Part shown: one piece after another, positions 23,120-31,258 of the stretch
Layout: each line of letters opens with the position of its first letter
Position numbering within the stretch: position 1 is the first letter of the stretch
NCBI GenBank assembly: GCA_034434015.1
Contig: DAOUAB010000122.1
Location: 1 to 64,000, forward strand
Direction of reading: 5' to 3'
DNA: 64,000 nucleotides
DNA from: SpSt-583 sp034434015
GTDB taxonomy: Bacteria; Chloroflexota; Anaerolineae; Anaerolineales; UBA6663
The notes under the pieces: model-generated
Told to the model about the DNA's origin: nothing
Database searches by the model: none
The model's input: the letters and a program-made list of their open reading frames with translations, nothing else
Translations under genes and position numbers: made by a program

Positions 23120-25468
23120 ATGTCCGAAACCGCCAACGATCTGCCCAAGATCCTGTCGCTTTATCTCCAGATCAGCCAGTACCCGATTCTGGCGCACCAG
23201 ATCCGCCGGCGCATGCGCGACGAGCTCTACCGGCGCGGCGTGATCACGCCCGCCCGGCTGGAGCAGGAGGCGCGCGACAAGGCCGTGGTCTCCCAGCTGC
23301 GCGAGGGGCTGACCGACCCCTACGGCGAAGAAGACTCCTCGGCCTGGGAACAGCGCCTGCAGCAGATCCGCGACCACCTGACCGATTTCTACTTCGCCTA
23401 CAACCTGCCGCTGGAGCTGTTCCACCGCATCGTCGAGGAGCTGCTGGCCGGCCGGCGCGGCGCGCTGCCGGACAAGACCTCCACCTGGGACGAGATCACG
23501 CTTACCTTCAACCCCGAGCTGGCGCCGGTGGACCTGCTGATCCGCAAGGTGGAACAATGGGCGGCGCTGCCCCCCGACGAACGGCCGCGCGTCCAGCACC
23601 ACATCGAGGAGATGAACGTGGTGCTGATCAAGGCCCTGATCAGCGACCAGCTCAGCTTCGTGGGCGTCGCCAAGCAATGGCTGGACGCCCTGGACTTCAA
23701 ATTCATCCTCGACCGGCGCATCGGCAGCGGCAAGATCGGAGGCAAGGCGGCCGGCATGCTGCTGGCGCACCGCATCCTGCAGAAGGCGGCGCCGGCCCTG
23801 GCGGCCCAGGTGCAGGTGCCCCGCTCCTACTTCATCGGCGCCGACGTCTTCTACGACTACCTGGCGCTCAACAAGGTGGAGTACATCAACCAGAAATACA
23901 AGTCCGCCGACCAGATCCGCGCCGACTACCCGCAGATCCGGGCCGAGTACGAGCAGGGGCGCTTCCCCGAAGAGATCGCCGACGCGCTGCGCGACATTCT
24001 GCGCGCAGTGGGCGACCGGCCGCTGATCGTGCGTTCGTCCAGCCTGCTGGAGGACAACTTCGGCACGTCGTTCGCGGGCAAGTACGAGAGCTTCTTCTGC
24101 CCGAACCAGGGCACGCTCAAAGAAAACCTGCGCGACCTGACGCTGGCCATCCGCCGCATCTACGCCAGCGTCTACAGCCCGGACGCCCTGATCTACCGCC
24201 GGCGCATGGGCCTGCTGGACTACGACGAGCGCATGGCCATCCTGCTCCAGGAAGTTCAGGGCGAGACGCACCACGATTACTTCTTCCCGACCCTGGCCGG
24301 CGTGGCTTTCAGCCGCAGCCCGATCGTGTGGAGCCCGCGCCTGCGGCGCGAAGAGGGCTTCGTGCGGCTGGTGCTCGGCCTGGGGACACGCGCGGTGGAA
24401 CGGGTGGGCGAGGATTATCCGCGCCTGATCTTCCTCAGCCACCCGCAGCTCCGCCCGGAGACGACGCCGGCCGCCATCGAGCATTATTCGCAGCGCCTGA
24501 TGGACGTGATCGACCTGGAGCAGAACCGGCTGGCGACGGTGCCGGTGCAGCAGACGCTGGACGCGAGTTTTCCGGCCCTGCGCTGGGTGGCGTCCATCAA
24601 AGGCGACGATGCGCTGCTGCCGATCAAGAGCCTCGGGCCGCGCGTGGCGCCCGGCAACCTGGTGCTGACCTTCGATAACCTGATCCAGCGCACCGACTTC
24701 GTGCCGCTGCTCAAGGACCTGCTCAGGACTCTCGCCCGCCACTATGGCTTCCCGGTCGATGTGGAGTTCGCGGCCGACCTGAAGCCGGAGGCGGGCGGCG
24801 GCAAACCGGCCGTGGTCTTCTCGCTGCTGCAGTGCCGGCCGCAGAGCATCGGGGCGCGCGGCGAGGTGGTGCGCCTGCCGACCGAGGTGCCGGCCGAGGA
24901 CCGGCTGTTCTTCACGTCGCGCATGGTGCCGCAGGGACAGGCGACCCAGGTGGAGCGCCTGGTCTATGTCCCGCCCGCCGCCTATCAGCGCGCCGACGCC
25001 CAGCAGCGCCACCGCCTGGCGCGCCTCATCGGCCAGCTCAACAAGGCCTTCGAGGGGCAGACCTTCATCCTGATCGGGCCCGGCCGCTGGGGCTCGTCGA
25101 ACATCCATCTCGGCGTGCCGGTCACCTACGCGGACATCTACAATGCCCGCGCCCTGGTGGAGCTGGCCCTCGGCCGCGGCGAGGCAGCCCCGGAGCCGTC
25201 GTACGGCACGCACTTCTTTCAAGACCTGGTGGAGACCAACATCTACCCGCTGGCCATCTACCCGGACGAGCCCGGCGACTTCCTGAACGAGGCCTTCCTG
25301 AACAACGCCGTCAACCGTCTGACCGAGGTCCTGCCGGGCGTCCCCCTGACAGCCGCCGAGGCCGCCTGCCTGAAGGTGATCCATGTCCCGGCCGAGCGTA
25401 ACGGACAGAAACTGGATATTCTGATGAACGGCGAGCATGCGCTGGCCTATTTTTCGGCGGCCAGCTGA
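23120..25468 (+). CDS. PEP/pyruvate-binding ATP-grasp-like protein B
   Basis: 782 residues. A helical N-terminal region (1-200) precedes the PPDK/PEP-synthase nucleotide-binding domain: GSGKIGGKAAGMLLAHRIL near 215 and DRPLIVRSSSLLEDNFGTS near 310, then GLGTRAVERVGEDYP. The C-terminal part repeats the pattern of the paralogue at 9295-11826 (LIGPGRWGSSNIHLGV, YGTHFFQDLVE) and again lacks the phosphohistidine and PEP-binding TIM domains. The two differ mainly at the N-terminus, where this one has no cysteine cluster. Family members are annotated as PEP synthase-like, but the reaction is not established. A ROK kinase follows after 33 bases. Confidence 0.75.
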   Translation: MSETANDLPKILSLYLQISQYPILAHQIRRRMRDELYRRGVITPARLEQEARDKAVVSQLREGLTDPYGEEDSSAWEQRLQQIRDHLTDFYFAYNLPLELFHRIVEELLAGRRGALPDKTSTWDEITLTFNPELAPVDLLIRKVEQWAALPPDERPRVQHHIEEMNVVLIKALISDQLSFVGVAKQWLDALDFKFILDRRIGSGKIGGKAAGMLLAHRILQKAAPALAAQVQVPRSYFIGADVFYDYLALNKVEYINQKYKSADQIRADYPQIRAEYEQGRFPEEIADALRDILRAVGDRPLIVRSSSLLEDNFGTSFAGKYESFFCPNQGTLKENLRDLTLAIRRIYASVYSPDALIYRRRMGLLDYDERMAILLQEVQGETHHDYFFPTLAGVAFSRSPIVWSPRLRREEGFVRLVLGLGTRAVERVGEDYPRLIFLSHPQLRPETTPAAIEHYSQRLMDVIDLEQNRLATVPVQQTLDASFPALRWVASIKGDDALLPIKSLGPRVAPGNLVLTFDNLIQRTDFVPLLKDLLRTLARHYGFPVDVEFAADLKPEAGGGKPAVVFSLLQCRPQSIGARGEVVRLPTEVPAEDRLFFTSRMVPQGQATQVERLVYVPPAAYQRADAQQRHRLARLIGQLNKAFEGQTFILIGPGRWGSSNIHLGVPVTYADIYNARALVELALGRGEAAPEPSYGTHFFQDLVETNIYPLAIYPDEPGDFLNEAFLNNAVNRLTEVLPGVPLTAAEAACLKVIHVPAERNGQKLDILMNGEHALAYFSAAS

Positions 25469-25501
25469 GCGCCGGCCCACCCGCGACCACAAGGAGAAGT
25501 C

Positions 25502-26482
25502 ATGGCCAAGCAATATTTCGTCGGCGTCGATCTGGGCGGCACGAGCATCCGCGCCGGCGTCGTGGACGCAAACGGGCGCGTCCTGGCGCTGGAGAAACGC
25601 AAAACCAAGCCCGAGCTGGGCGTCGACCGCGTCTTCGAGCGCCTGGCCGTCGCCATCGAGCGCGCGCTGGACCAGGCCGACGTGAAGCCGCGCGCCATCG
25701 GCGGCATCGGCGTCGGGGTGCCCGGCCCGGTGGACCTGAAGCACGGCGTGGTGCGCGTGGCCGTGAACCTGGGCCGCGGCTGGAAGGACATGCCGCTGGC
25801 CGAGCGCCTGGAAACCCGGCTGGGGCTGCCGGCCTGCGTGGATAACGACGTGCGGGTCGGGGCGCTGGGCGAGCACCGGCACGGGGCCGGCCGGGGCGTG
25901 GACGACATGATCGCGGTCTTCGTCGGCACCGGCATCGGCGGCGGCCTGATCCTGGGCGGCAAACTGCGGCGCGGCTTCCGCGGCGGCGCGGGCGAGGTCG
26001 GCCACACGGTCGTCAACGGCAACGACGGCCTCCTGGACGCGCACGGCCAGCCGGGCGCCGTGGAGCCGATCGCCAGCCGCACCGGCATGCAGCGCCAGGT
26101 CCAGGCGCGCGTGGCCGAGGGGCGGGCCAGCCGGGTGCCGGAATTGATGGCGACCATCGGCGGCGGACGCCTGACCAGCCGCGTGATCTACGAAGCGGTG
26201 CGGCAGAAGGACCCGGTGATGCTGGACGTGCTGGCGACGGCGCAACACACGCTGGGCGTGCTGGCCGGCAACCTGGTGAACATCCTGGACCCGGAGATGA
26301 TCGTGTTCGGCGGCGGGGTGACCGAGCGCCTGGGCGACGCGTTCGTGGCGCCCATCCGGCGCGTGGCGCGCGCGCACTTCATCAACAAGACCGACGCCGA
26401 CCGGGTGAAGATCGTGCCGGCGGCGCTCAAGGACCTGTCCGGCGTGGTCGGCGCGGCGGTGATGGCGCGCGAGCGGTTGTAG
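25502..26482 (+). CDS. ROK-family sugar kinase-like protein without the zinc cysteines
   Basis: 326 residues; AAGGAG eight bases before ATG 25502. The ASKHA kinase fold is clear: VGVDLGGTSIRAGV (phosphate 1), GVGVPGPVD, VDNDVRVGALGEHRHG (catalytic Asp in DND), FVGTGIGGGLIL (phosphate 2) and FRGGAGEVGHTVV. ROK glucokinases normally follow this with a C-x-C-G-x-x-G-C-x-E zinc motif. Here the equivalent stretch reads LDAHGQPGAVE, with no cysteine, although the terminal Glu is kept. Family role: ATP-dependent phosphorylation of glucose or an amino sugar. The altered metal site makes the substrate uncertain. Confidence 0.87.
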   Translation: MAKQYFVGVDLGGTSIRAGVVDANGRVLALEKRKTKPELGVDRVFERLAVAIERALDQADVKPRAIGGIGVGVPGPVDLKHGVVRVAVNLGRGWKDMPLAERLETRLGLPACVDNDVRVGALGEHRHGAGRGVDDMIAVFVGTGIGGGLILGGKLRRGFRGGAGEVGHTVVNGNDGLLDAHGQPGAVEPIASRTGMQRQVQARVAEGRASRVPELMATIGGGRLTSRVIYEAVRQKDPVMLDVLATAQHTLGVLAGNLVNILDPEMIVFGGGVTERLGDAFVAPIRRVARAHFINKTDADRVKIVPAALKDLSGVVGAAVMARERL

Positions 26483-26486
26483 CCGG

Positions 26487-26500
26487 CCGACGGCCGACGG
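26487..26500. repeat. Two-unit heptamer repeat
   Basis: CCGACGG occurs twice in direct succession four bases after the ROK stop codon, in the 19-base gap before the convergent elp3. It is too short to stand alone but matches the period-7 repeats elsewhere in the window. Confidence 0.35.
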
Positions 26501-26501
26501 C

Positions 26502-28118
26502 TCAACCCAGCCGTTTCGCCATGTAGAGTTCCCCCAGCTCAAACCCGTGCCGGCGGTAATAGCCGCGCGTGCCGATGGCGGCAATCACGGCCAGGCGGCG
26601 AAAAGAGGCGTTCCGGGCGATCTGCTCCGCCTCCCGGATGAGGCGCGCGCCCAGGCCAAGGTGCTGGGCCTCGCCCTGCGCGCCCTCGCCCAGGCGCACT
26701 ACCGGCCCATAGACGTGCACCTCGCGGATCAGGGCCGCGCCGCGCAGCTCGTCCAGGCCGGTGAGCGCGGCGGCCTCGGGCGTCGGCAACAGCAGGCGCA
26801 GGAAGCCGGCCAGCCGCCCGCTTTCCGTGACCAGGCTCAGGAAATGCTCGACGCCGGAAGTCGTCTCATAGACGATCGTTTCGAGCCTCACGTCGCCGGC
26901 GATTTTCTCCCCGCGCACTTCCCGGCAACGGATGCAGTCGCATGTGCGCGCTGTCGCGCGCACGTGCTTCTCCACCACTTCGCGCAGGTTGCTCAAGGTG
27001 CTGCCAGCCACGACGTGCCCGGCCGGGATATCGCGGATGACGCGGCTCAGGCGGACGTAGCGCGGCGTGGCCGCCATGCAGTCCGCCAGCAGGTCCACCA
27101 GCTCGCCGTCCGTGTACGGCCGGTACTCGCCGCGCTCCCACCACGCCACCAGCTCGGCTTCGCGGACCAGGGAACAGGGATAGATCTTCAGCTCGTCCGG
27201 ACGCAGGCCGGGATCGGACCACAGCCGCGCATAGTCCTCCCGATCGCTCTCCGGCGTGGCGCCGAGCAGGTTGGGCATCCAGTGCAGGTGGAGTTTGAAG
27301 CCGGCGGCGCGCAGCACCCTAACCGCCTGGCGCGTCTGCGCCACCGTGTGGCCGCGCCGGTTCAGGTCCAGAAGGCGGTCGTCCAGGCTCTGCGCGCCGA
27401 GCTGGACCTTGGTGACGCCGTAGCTGCGCAGCCGGCGCGCCTCGGCGGCGTCCACGTAGTCCGGCCGGGTCTCGATCACCAGGCCGACGTTGCGGCGCGC
27501 GGCGGTCTCGTTCCGGCGCTGGGCCTCAGCCAGCGTCTCTGACTCGACGCCGTTGAGCGCGTCGAAACAGCGCTTGACGAACCACGCCTGATAGTCCGCC
27601 GGGTAGTAGGACCACGTGCCGCCCAGGATCAGGAGCTCGACTTTGTCGGTGGGGTGGCCGATGTTCTCCAGCGCGCGCAGGCGGCCGAGGGTGGTGGCGT
27701 ACGGGTCGAAGTGGTGGGCCTCGGCCCGCGCCGCGCCCGGCTCGTCATGCAGATAACTCTTGGGCATGCGGGCGTCGGTCGGGCAGAAGATGCACTCGCC
27801 CGGGCACGGGAATGGCTTGGTGAGCACCGTCACGGTGGCCACGCCGGACTGGGTGCGGACCGGCTTCATCTGCAGGCGGCGCAGCACGTCACGGTCGAAC
27901 GTGAGCCGGCCGTCGGCGCAGAACTGGCGGTAGGCGGCGACGAGCTGATCCTTGGCGAACTGGCCATCCGCCTTGGGATAGCGGCGCAGCAGGCGCGCGA
28001 GGTCCGTCGGCTCAAACGCCTCCAGCGCCGCGGCCTCCCGGATCAATTTCAGGAGCTGGGCTTCTTCTTCCGGCGCGAAGGTGTGGGGGCGTCTGTGGTA
28101 CCACCCGGCGGTGCGCAT
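26502..28118 (-). CDS. elp3: Elp3-type tRNA U34 modification radical SAM/acetyltransferase
   Basis: 538 residues. The radical SAM motif is CPGECIFC (C105, C109, C112, i.e. CxxxCxxC as in Elp3), followed by DARMPKSYL, EPGAARA and VELLILGGTWS; QLGAQSLDD and IETRPDY are typical core motifs. Residues from about 370 form the GNAT acetyltransferase domain (EVHVYGPVVRLG, GLGARLIREAEQIAR, RGYYRRHGFEL). Elp3 installs a carboxymethyl-type group on wobble uridine. Bacterial homologues, including one from Dehalococcoides, are known and act without the other Elongator subunits. TACACT lies six bases before the ATG with no ribosome binding site, pointing to a leaderless mRNA. Confidence 0.93.
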   Translation of the reverse strand: MRTAGWYHRRPHTFAPEEEAQLLKLIREAAALEAFEPTDLARLLRRYPKADGQFAKDQLVAAYRQFCADGRLTFDRDVLRRLQMKPVRTQSGVATVTVLTKPFPCPGECIFCPTDARMPKSYLHDEPGAARAEAHHFDPYATTLGRLRALENIGHPTDKVELLILGGTWSYYPADYQAWFVKRCFDALNGVESETLAEAQRRNETAARRNVGLVIETRPDYVDAAEARRLRSYGVTKVQLGAQSLDDRLLDLNRRGHTVAQTRQAVRVLRAAGFKLHLHWMPNLLGATPESDREDYARLWSDPGLRPDELKIYPCSLVREAELVAWWERGEYRPYTDGELVDLLADCMAATPRYVRLSRVIRDIPAGHVVAGSTLSNLREVVEKHVRATARTCDCIRCREVRGEKIAGDVRLETIVYETTSGVEHFLSLVTESGRLAGFLRLLLPTPEAAALTGLDELRGAALIREVHVYGPVVRLGEGAQGEAQHLGLGARLIREAEQIARNASFRRLAVIAAIGTRGYYRRHGFELGELYMAKRLG

Positions 28119-28124
28119 GCCGCG

Positions 28125-28130
28125 AGTGTA
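28125..28130 (-). promoter_or_regulatory. -10 box of elp3
   Basis: TACACT on the minus strand, separated from ATG 28118 by exactly six bases (CGCGGC). No -35 match is obvious. Confidence 0.45.
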
Positions 28131-28216
28131 CCGCAGAATTTCACACGCCGGGGATATTCGCGATGCGTGCCACCGTCAGAAAAGATTGTGAGATCGGTCC
28201 ACGACTTGTCAGCGTC

Positions 28217-28236
28217 ACCCCGGCTTTCGCCGGGGT
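28217..28236. terminator. Hairpin between carbonic anhydrase and elp3 genes
   Basis: ACCCCGGC (28217-28224), loop TTTC, and GCCGGGGT (28229-28236): a perfect 8-bp stem just after the stop of the carbonic anhydrase gene (28242, minus strand) and before the elp3 promoter. This sequence is of the common CCCCGGC-TTTC-GCCGGGG palindromic type and can end transcription or protect the mRNA end. Confidence 0.6.
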
Positions 28237-28241
28237 CCAGA

Positions 28242-28991
28242 TCAGGCCATGATCTCGACCGCGCCGTCGTCCAGGTCGTAATAGCCGCCGACGATCTTGA
28301 GCTGGCGCTTCTTCACCAGCCCGGCGAGCACCGTCGAGCGGCGCGCCAGGGCGGCCACCACGCGGCGCACGTTCTCGCGCGCGATGGCGGTGACGGGATC
28401 GTCCGAAAGACGCGCGGCCTCCACCGCTGGCTTCAGCGCCGTCACCAGACTGGCCAGATGGCCGGGCGCCTCGCCATCGCTCTCGATCGTCGCCAGGGCG
28501 GCCTGGCAGGCGCCGCAGCGCTCGTGGCCCAGCACGACGATGAGCGGGACGTGCAGGTGCGCGGCCGCGTACTCCAGGCTGGCCAGCAGGGTCTCGCTCA
28601 GGATGTTGCCGGCCACGCGCGCCACGAACAGGTCGCCCAGGCCCTGATCGAACAGGATCTCGGGCGGCACGCGCGAGTCCGCGCAGCCGAGCACGGCCGC
28701 AAACGGGTGCTGGCCCTCGGCCAGATGCCGGCGATGTTCAGGCGCCTGGTCCGGGTGGACGAGCTGCGCCTCGACGAACCGATGGTTGCCCTCCAGCAGG
28801 CGCGCCAGGGCCTCGTCGGCGGTGAGGGTCTCCGGAGCGCGCGGGGTGGGCGACGGTTCCAGGGTGGGCAGCGGCTCCCAGTCCAGCGGGTTGACCCGGG
28901 TGTTGCGGTTGCAGGCGGCCAGCGCGGCCCCGGCCGCCGTGAGGGCCGCCAGGCCCAGGAAATTGCGGCGCGACGGGCGCGGGTTCATCAT
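28242..28991 (-). CDS. Exported beta-carbonic anhydrase, copy 1 (Tat lipoprotein)
   Basis: 249 residues from ATG 28991, which overlaps the stop of the previous gene (ATGA) and follows GAGGAGG. The N-terminus has a twin-arginine motif (SRRNFLGL) and a lipobox ending at Cys27 (ALAAC), so it is predicted to be exported folded and anchored by lipid. A Thr/Pro-rich linker precedes the beta-CA domain: zinc ligands Cys103 (GCADSR), His156 and Cys159 (HERCG), with the Asp105-Arg107 dyad. It interconverts CO2 and bicarbonate outside the membrane. With its tandem neighbour it appears to be a duplicated gene pair. Confidence 0.9.
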   Translation of the reverse strand: MMNPRPSRRNFLGLAALTAAGAALAACNRNTRVNPLDWEPLPTLEPSPTPRAPETLTADEALARLLEGNHRFVEAQLVHPDQAPEHRRHLAEGQHPFAAVLGCADSRVPPEILFDQGLGDLFVARVAGNILSETLLASLEYAAAHLHVPLIVVLGHERCGACQAALATIESDGEAPGHLASLVTALKPAVEAARLSDDPVTAIARENVRRVVAALARRSTVLAGLVKKRQLKIVGGYYDLDDGAVEIMA

Positions 28992-29755
28992 CCGTGCGCC
29001 TCCTCGACCTCGGCGTCGTCCAGGAGCGTGACCCAGCCGGCGTCCAGGTCGTAGCGCGCGCCGACGACGCGCAGTTCGCCGGCTTCGACCAACTCGTGCA
29101 GGATCGGTCTGGACGCGCGCAGTTGGGCCGCGGTGCGGCGGACGTTGGCGTCGCCGACGGTGTCCCACACCTCACCGCGGGTCAGGTCGGCGGCCTCCAG
29201 CGCGGGTTCGATAGCTTTCACCAGACTCTCCAGGTGGCCCTCGGCTTCGGCGCCGGTCAGCACGCTCTCCAGCACGGCCCGGATCGCGCCGCAGCGCTCG
29301 TGGCCCAGCACCATGATCAGCCGGACGCCCAGATGTTCCGCCGCGTACTCCAGGCTGGCCGTGATTTCGTCGTCGGCGACGTTGCCGGCCACGCGGACGA
29401 CGAACAGGTCGCCCAGGCCCTGGTCGAACAGGATCTCGGGCGGCACACGCGAGTCGGCGCAGGTCAGGATGGCGGCGAAAGGATGCTGGCCCTCGGCGAC
29501 CTGCGCCCGGCGCTCTTCGGTGTGGCCGGGCCGCTGCATGCGGTCCGCGACATAGCGGGCGTTGCCCTGGAGCAGGCGCTCGAGGGCGTCGTCGGTCTCC
29601 ACCGGGTCCGGGCCGCGCAGGGTCGGGGTCGGCCCGGCCACTGCCAGCGGTTCTCTGGTCCACGGGCGGCAGGCGCCGGCCAGCGAGCCGGCCGCGGCCA
29701 GACCGGCCAGGCGCAGAAAGCGGCGGCGTGAGGCAGACAGGTTCGTCGTCGGCAT
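28988..29755 (-). CDS. Exported beta-carbonic anhydrase, copy 2 (Tat lipoprotein)
   Basis: 255 residues; ATG 29755 behind GGAGAGAG. Same plan as copy 1: twin-arginine segment (SRRRFLRL), lipobox ending at Cys29 (LAGAC), Pro/Thr linker, then the catalytic domain with Cys99 (TCADSR), His152 and Cys155 (HERCG) and dyad Asp101/Arg103. Shared blocks with copy 1 include FDQGLGDLFV and the HPFAA lead-in, showing recent tandem duplication with divergence. It is the first gene of the pair. No strong promoter is visible in the 150 bases upstream, which are shared with the divergent padR promoter. Confidence 0.9.
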   Translation of the reverse strand: MPTTNLSASRRRFLRLAGLAAAGSLAGACRPWTREPLAVAGPTPTLRGPDPVETDDALERLLQGNARYVADRMQRPGHTEERRAQVAEGQHPFAAILTCADSRVPPEILFDQGLGDLFVVRVAGNVADDEITASLEYAAEHLGVRLIMVLGHERCGAIRAVLESVLTGAEAEGHLESLVKAIEPALEAADLTRGEVWDTVGDANVRRTAAQLRASRPILHELVEAGELRVVGARYDLDAGWVTLLDDAEVEEAHG

Positions 29756-29871
29756 GGCTCTCTCCGCCTGGTACGGTAGCATCCGCCCCGCGCCGCTGTC
29801 CGTAAACCGCTGGTGAAAGCTACGTCAAGTTCGGATTCATTCGGCGCGCGCTCAAATCGGATACTGGGTTA

Positions 29872-29901
29872 TTGACAATACTGTGTGACACATTATATAA
29901 T
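29872..29901 (+). promoter_or_regulatory. Near-consensus promoter of padR with possible operator
   Basis: TTGACA (29872-29877), 18 bases, then TATAAT (29896-29901), ending seven bases before ATG 29909. This is the closest match to a housekeeping promoter in the window. A small palindrome TGTG-TGA-CACA (29882-29892) lies between the two boxes, where a PadR-type repressor could bind its own promoter. Confidence 0.7.
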
Positions 29902-29908
29902 ACAAGAC

Positions 29909-30286
29909 ATGGCACAGAAATCCGACTCATCGCCGGTGCCTGAAAACCTGGACCTGGAACTGCGCCGGGGGGTGGTGGTGCTGGCGGTGTTGAGCCAGCT
30001 TCAGACCGAGCAGTACGGCTACTCGCTCAAGAAGGCCCTGGCGGACCAGGGGCTGGAGATTGATGAGGGGACGCTCTACCCGCTGCTGCGCCGGCTGGAG
30101 AGCCAGGGCCTGTTGCAGAGCGATTGGCGGATGGCGGAGGCGCGCCCGCGCCGCTACTACGTCATCAGCCCGGAGGGCCGGCGCGTGTACCAGGCATTGT
30201 CGGCCAACTGGCGCACGCTCACGCGCGTCATCGACCGGCTGGTGCAGCCGGCGGAGGTGTCCGATGGAGACCCAGGAACTGCTTGA
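29909..30286 (+). CDS. PadR-family transcriptional regulator
   Basis: 125 residues from ATG 29909; an in-frame GTG at 29885 would run through the promoter and is rejected. The winged-helix core has LRRGVVVLAVLSQLQTEQYG (first helices), GLEIDEGTLYPLLRRLESQG (recognition helix region) and ARPRRYYVISPEGRRVY (wing), all typical PadR. A short C-terminal helix serves dimerisation. PadR proteins are repressors, often of transporters or membrane stress genes. The next gene starts inside its last codons, so it and its membrane partner are co-expressed and probably autoregulated. Confidence 0.93.
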   Translation: MAQKSDSSPVPENLDLELRRGVVVLAVLSQLQTEQYGYSLKKALADQGLEIDEGTLYPLLRRLESQGLLQSDWRMAEARPRRYYVISPEGRRVYQALSANWRTLTRVIDRLVQPAEVSDGDPGTA

Positions 30287-31253
30287 CCGCTATGTGCACG
30301 CCATCGGGGAACAATTGCCCCGGCGGATCCGCGAGGATGTGAAAGCCGAGTTGCGCTCGCTGCTGGCCGAGATGCTGGACGACCGCGCCCGGCAGGATCA
30401 GCGCGCGCCGGACCTCGAACTGGCCGCCGCGGTGCTGCGTGATTTCGGCGAGCCGGACGAGGTGGCTGCGCGCTACCGCCCGCCCGGGCGCCTGATCGGG
30501 CCGGAGCTCTACCCGACCTTCGTCCTGGTGGCCCGGATCGGGCTGGCGGCCCTGATCGGGCTGGGCGGGCTTCTTCTGGCGCTGGCGCTGTGGCGCTCCG
30601 AGGCGCCGCTGGCCGAACTCGGCCGGACGCTATGGGAGGTGGCGGTCCAGATCGCGGGCCTGGCGCTCATGAACCTCGGCCTGCTGGTGCTGATCTTCGC
30701 CGGGCTGGAGCGCTGGGGCGCGCGTCACACGTCGGCCTCCGCGTCAGCGGCCTGGAATCCGCTGGACCTGCCGGCTGTGGAAGACCCGGACCGGGTGGAG
30801 CGCGGCAACCTGATCGCCACGCTGTGCTTCAACGTCGGCCTGATCGTGCTTCTCAACTTCTTCCCCGGCGCGGTCGCCATCTTCTTCATCCACGACGGCG
30901 TCTGGGGCCGCTTCCCGCTGCTGGCTCCGGAATTCCAGACGGACCTCCTGCCCTGGTTCACGGCGGCCTGGGCGCTGGAGGCGGCCTTGAACCTGGCGGT
31001 GCTCTGGCAGCGCCGCTGGACGCCGGTGGCGCGCTGGGCCGAGTTCGGCCTCTCGATCCTGAGCATCATCATCCTGGCGCGGGCGCTGATGGGCGGCCCG
31101 ATCCTGGCCCCGGAGATCCTGACGGCCTTCGCCAAGCTCATCCTGGCGATCATCCTGGTGATCGCCGTCCTGGAGGCGGCCGGCCAGATTTACCGCCTGA
31201 TCGGCCGCTGGTTTGCGCCGCCGCCCGCGCCGCTGAGCGCGCCGCCCCGGTAG
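30264..31253 (+). CDS. PadR-associated membrane protein (DUF1700/HAAS-like)
   Basis: 329 residues from ATG 30264 behind GGAGGTG; it overlaps padR by 23 bases. The N-terminal 70 residues form a helical cytoplasmic domain (LLDRYVHAIGEQLPRRIRED, VLRDFGEPDEVAARYRP) like the HAAS/DUF1700 domain usually encoded next to PadR. Six or so hydrophobic segments follow (about 85-110, 120-145, 185-210, 230-255, 260-285, 290-315). Families like this couple a membrane signal to PadR or act as small envelope-stress modules; the exact role is unknown. Confidence 0.75.
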   Translation: METQELLDRYVHAIGEQLPRRIREDVKAELRSLLAEMLDDRARQDQRAPDLELAAAVLRDFGEPDEVAARYRPPGRLIGPELYPTFVLVARIGLAALIGLGGLLLALALWRSEAPLAELGRTLWEVAVQIAGLALMNLGLLVLIFAGLERWGARHTSASASAAWNPLDLPAVEDPDRVERGNLIATLCFNVGLIVLLNFFPGAVAIFFIHDGVWGRFPLLAPEFQTDLLPWFTAAWALEAALNLAVLWQRRWTPVARWAEFGLSILSIIILARALMGGPILAPEILTAFAKLILAIILVIAVLEAAGQIYRLIGRWFAPPPAPLSAPPR

Positions 31254-31258
31254 GCCGC

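Noticed and set aside
29885..29908. Upstream GTG start for padR
   Set aside because: It would place the -10 box TATAAT inside the coding region; ATG 29909 directly after the promoter gives the normal PadR N-terminus.
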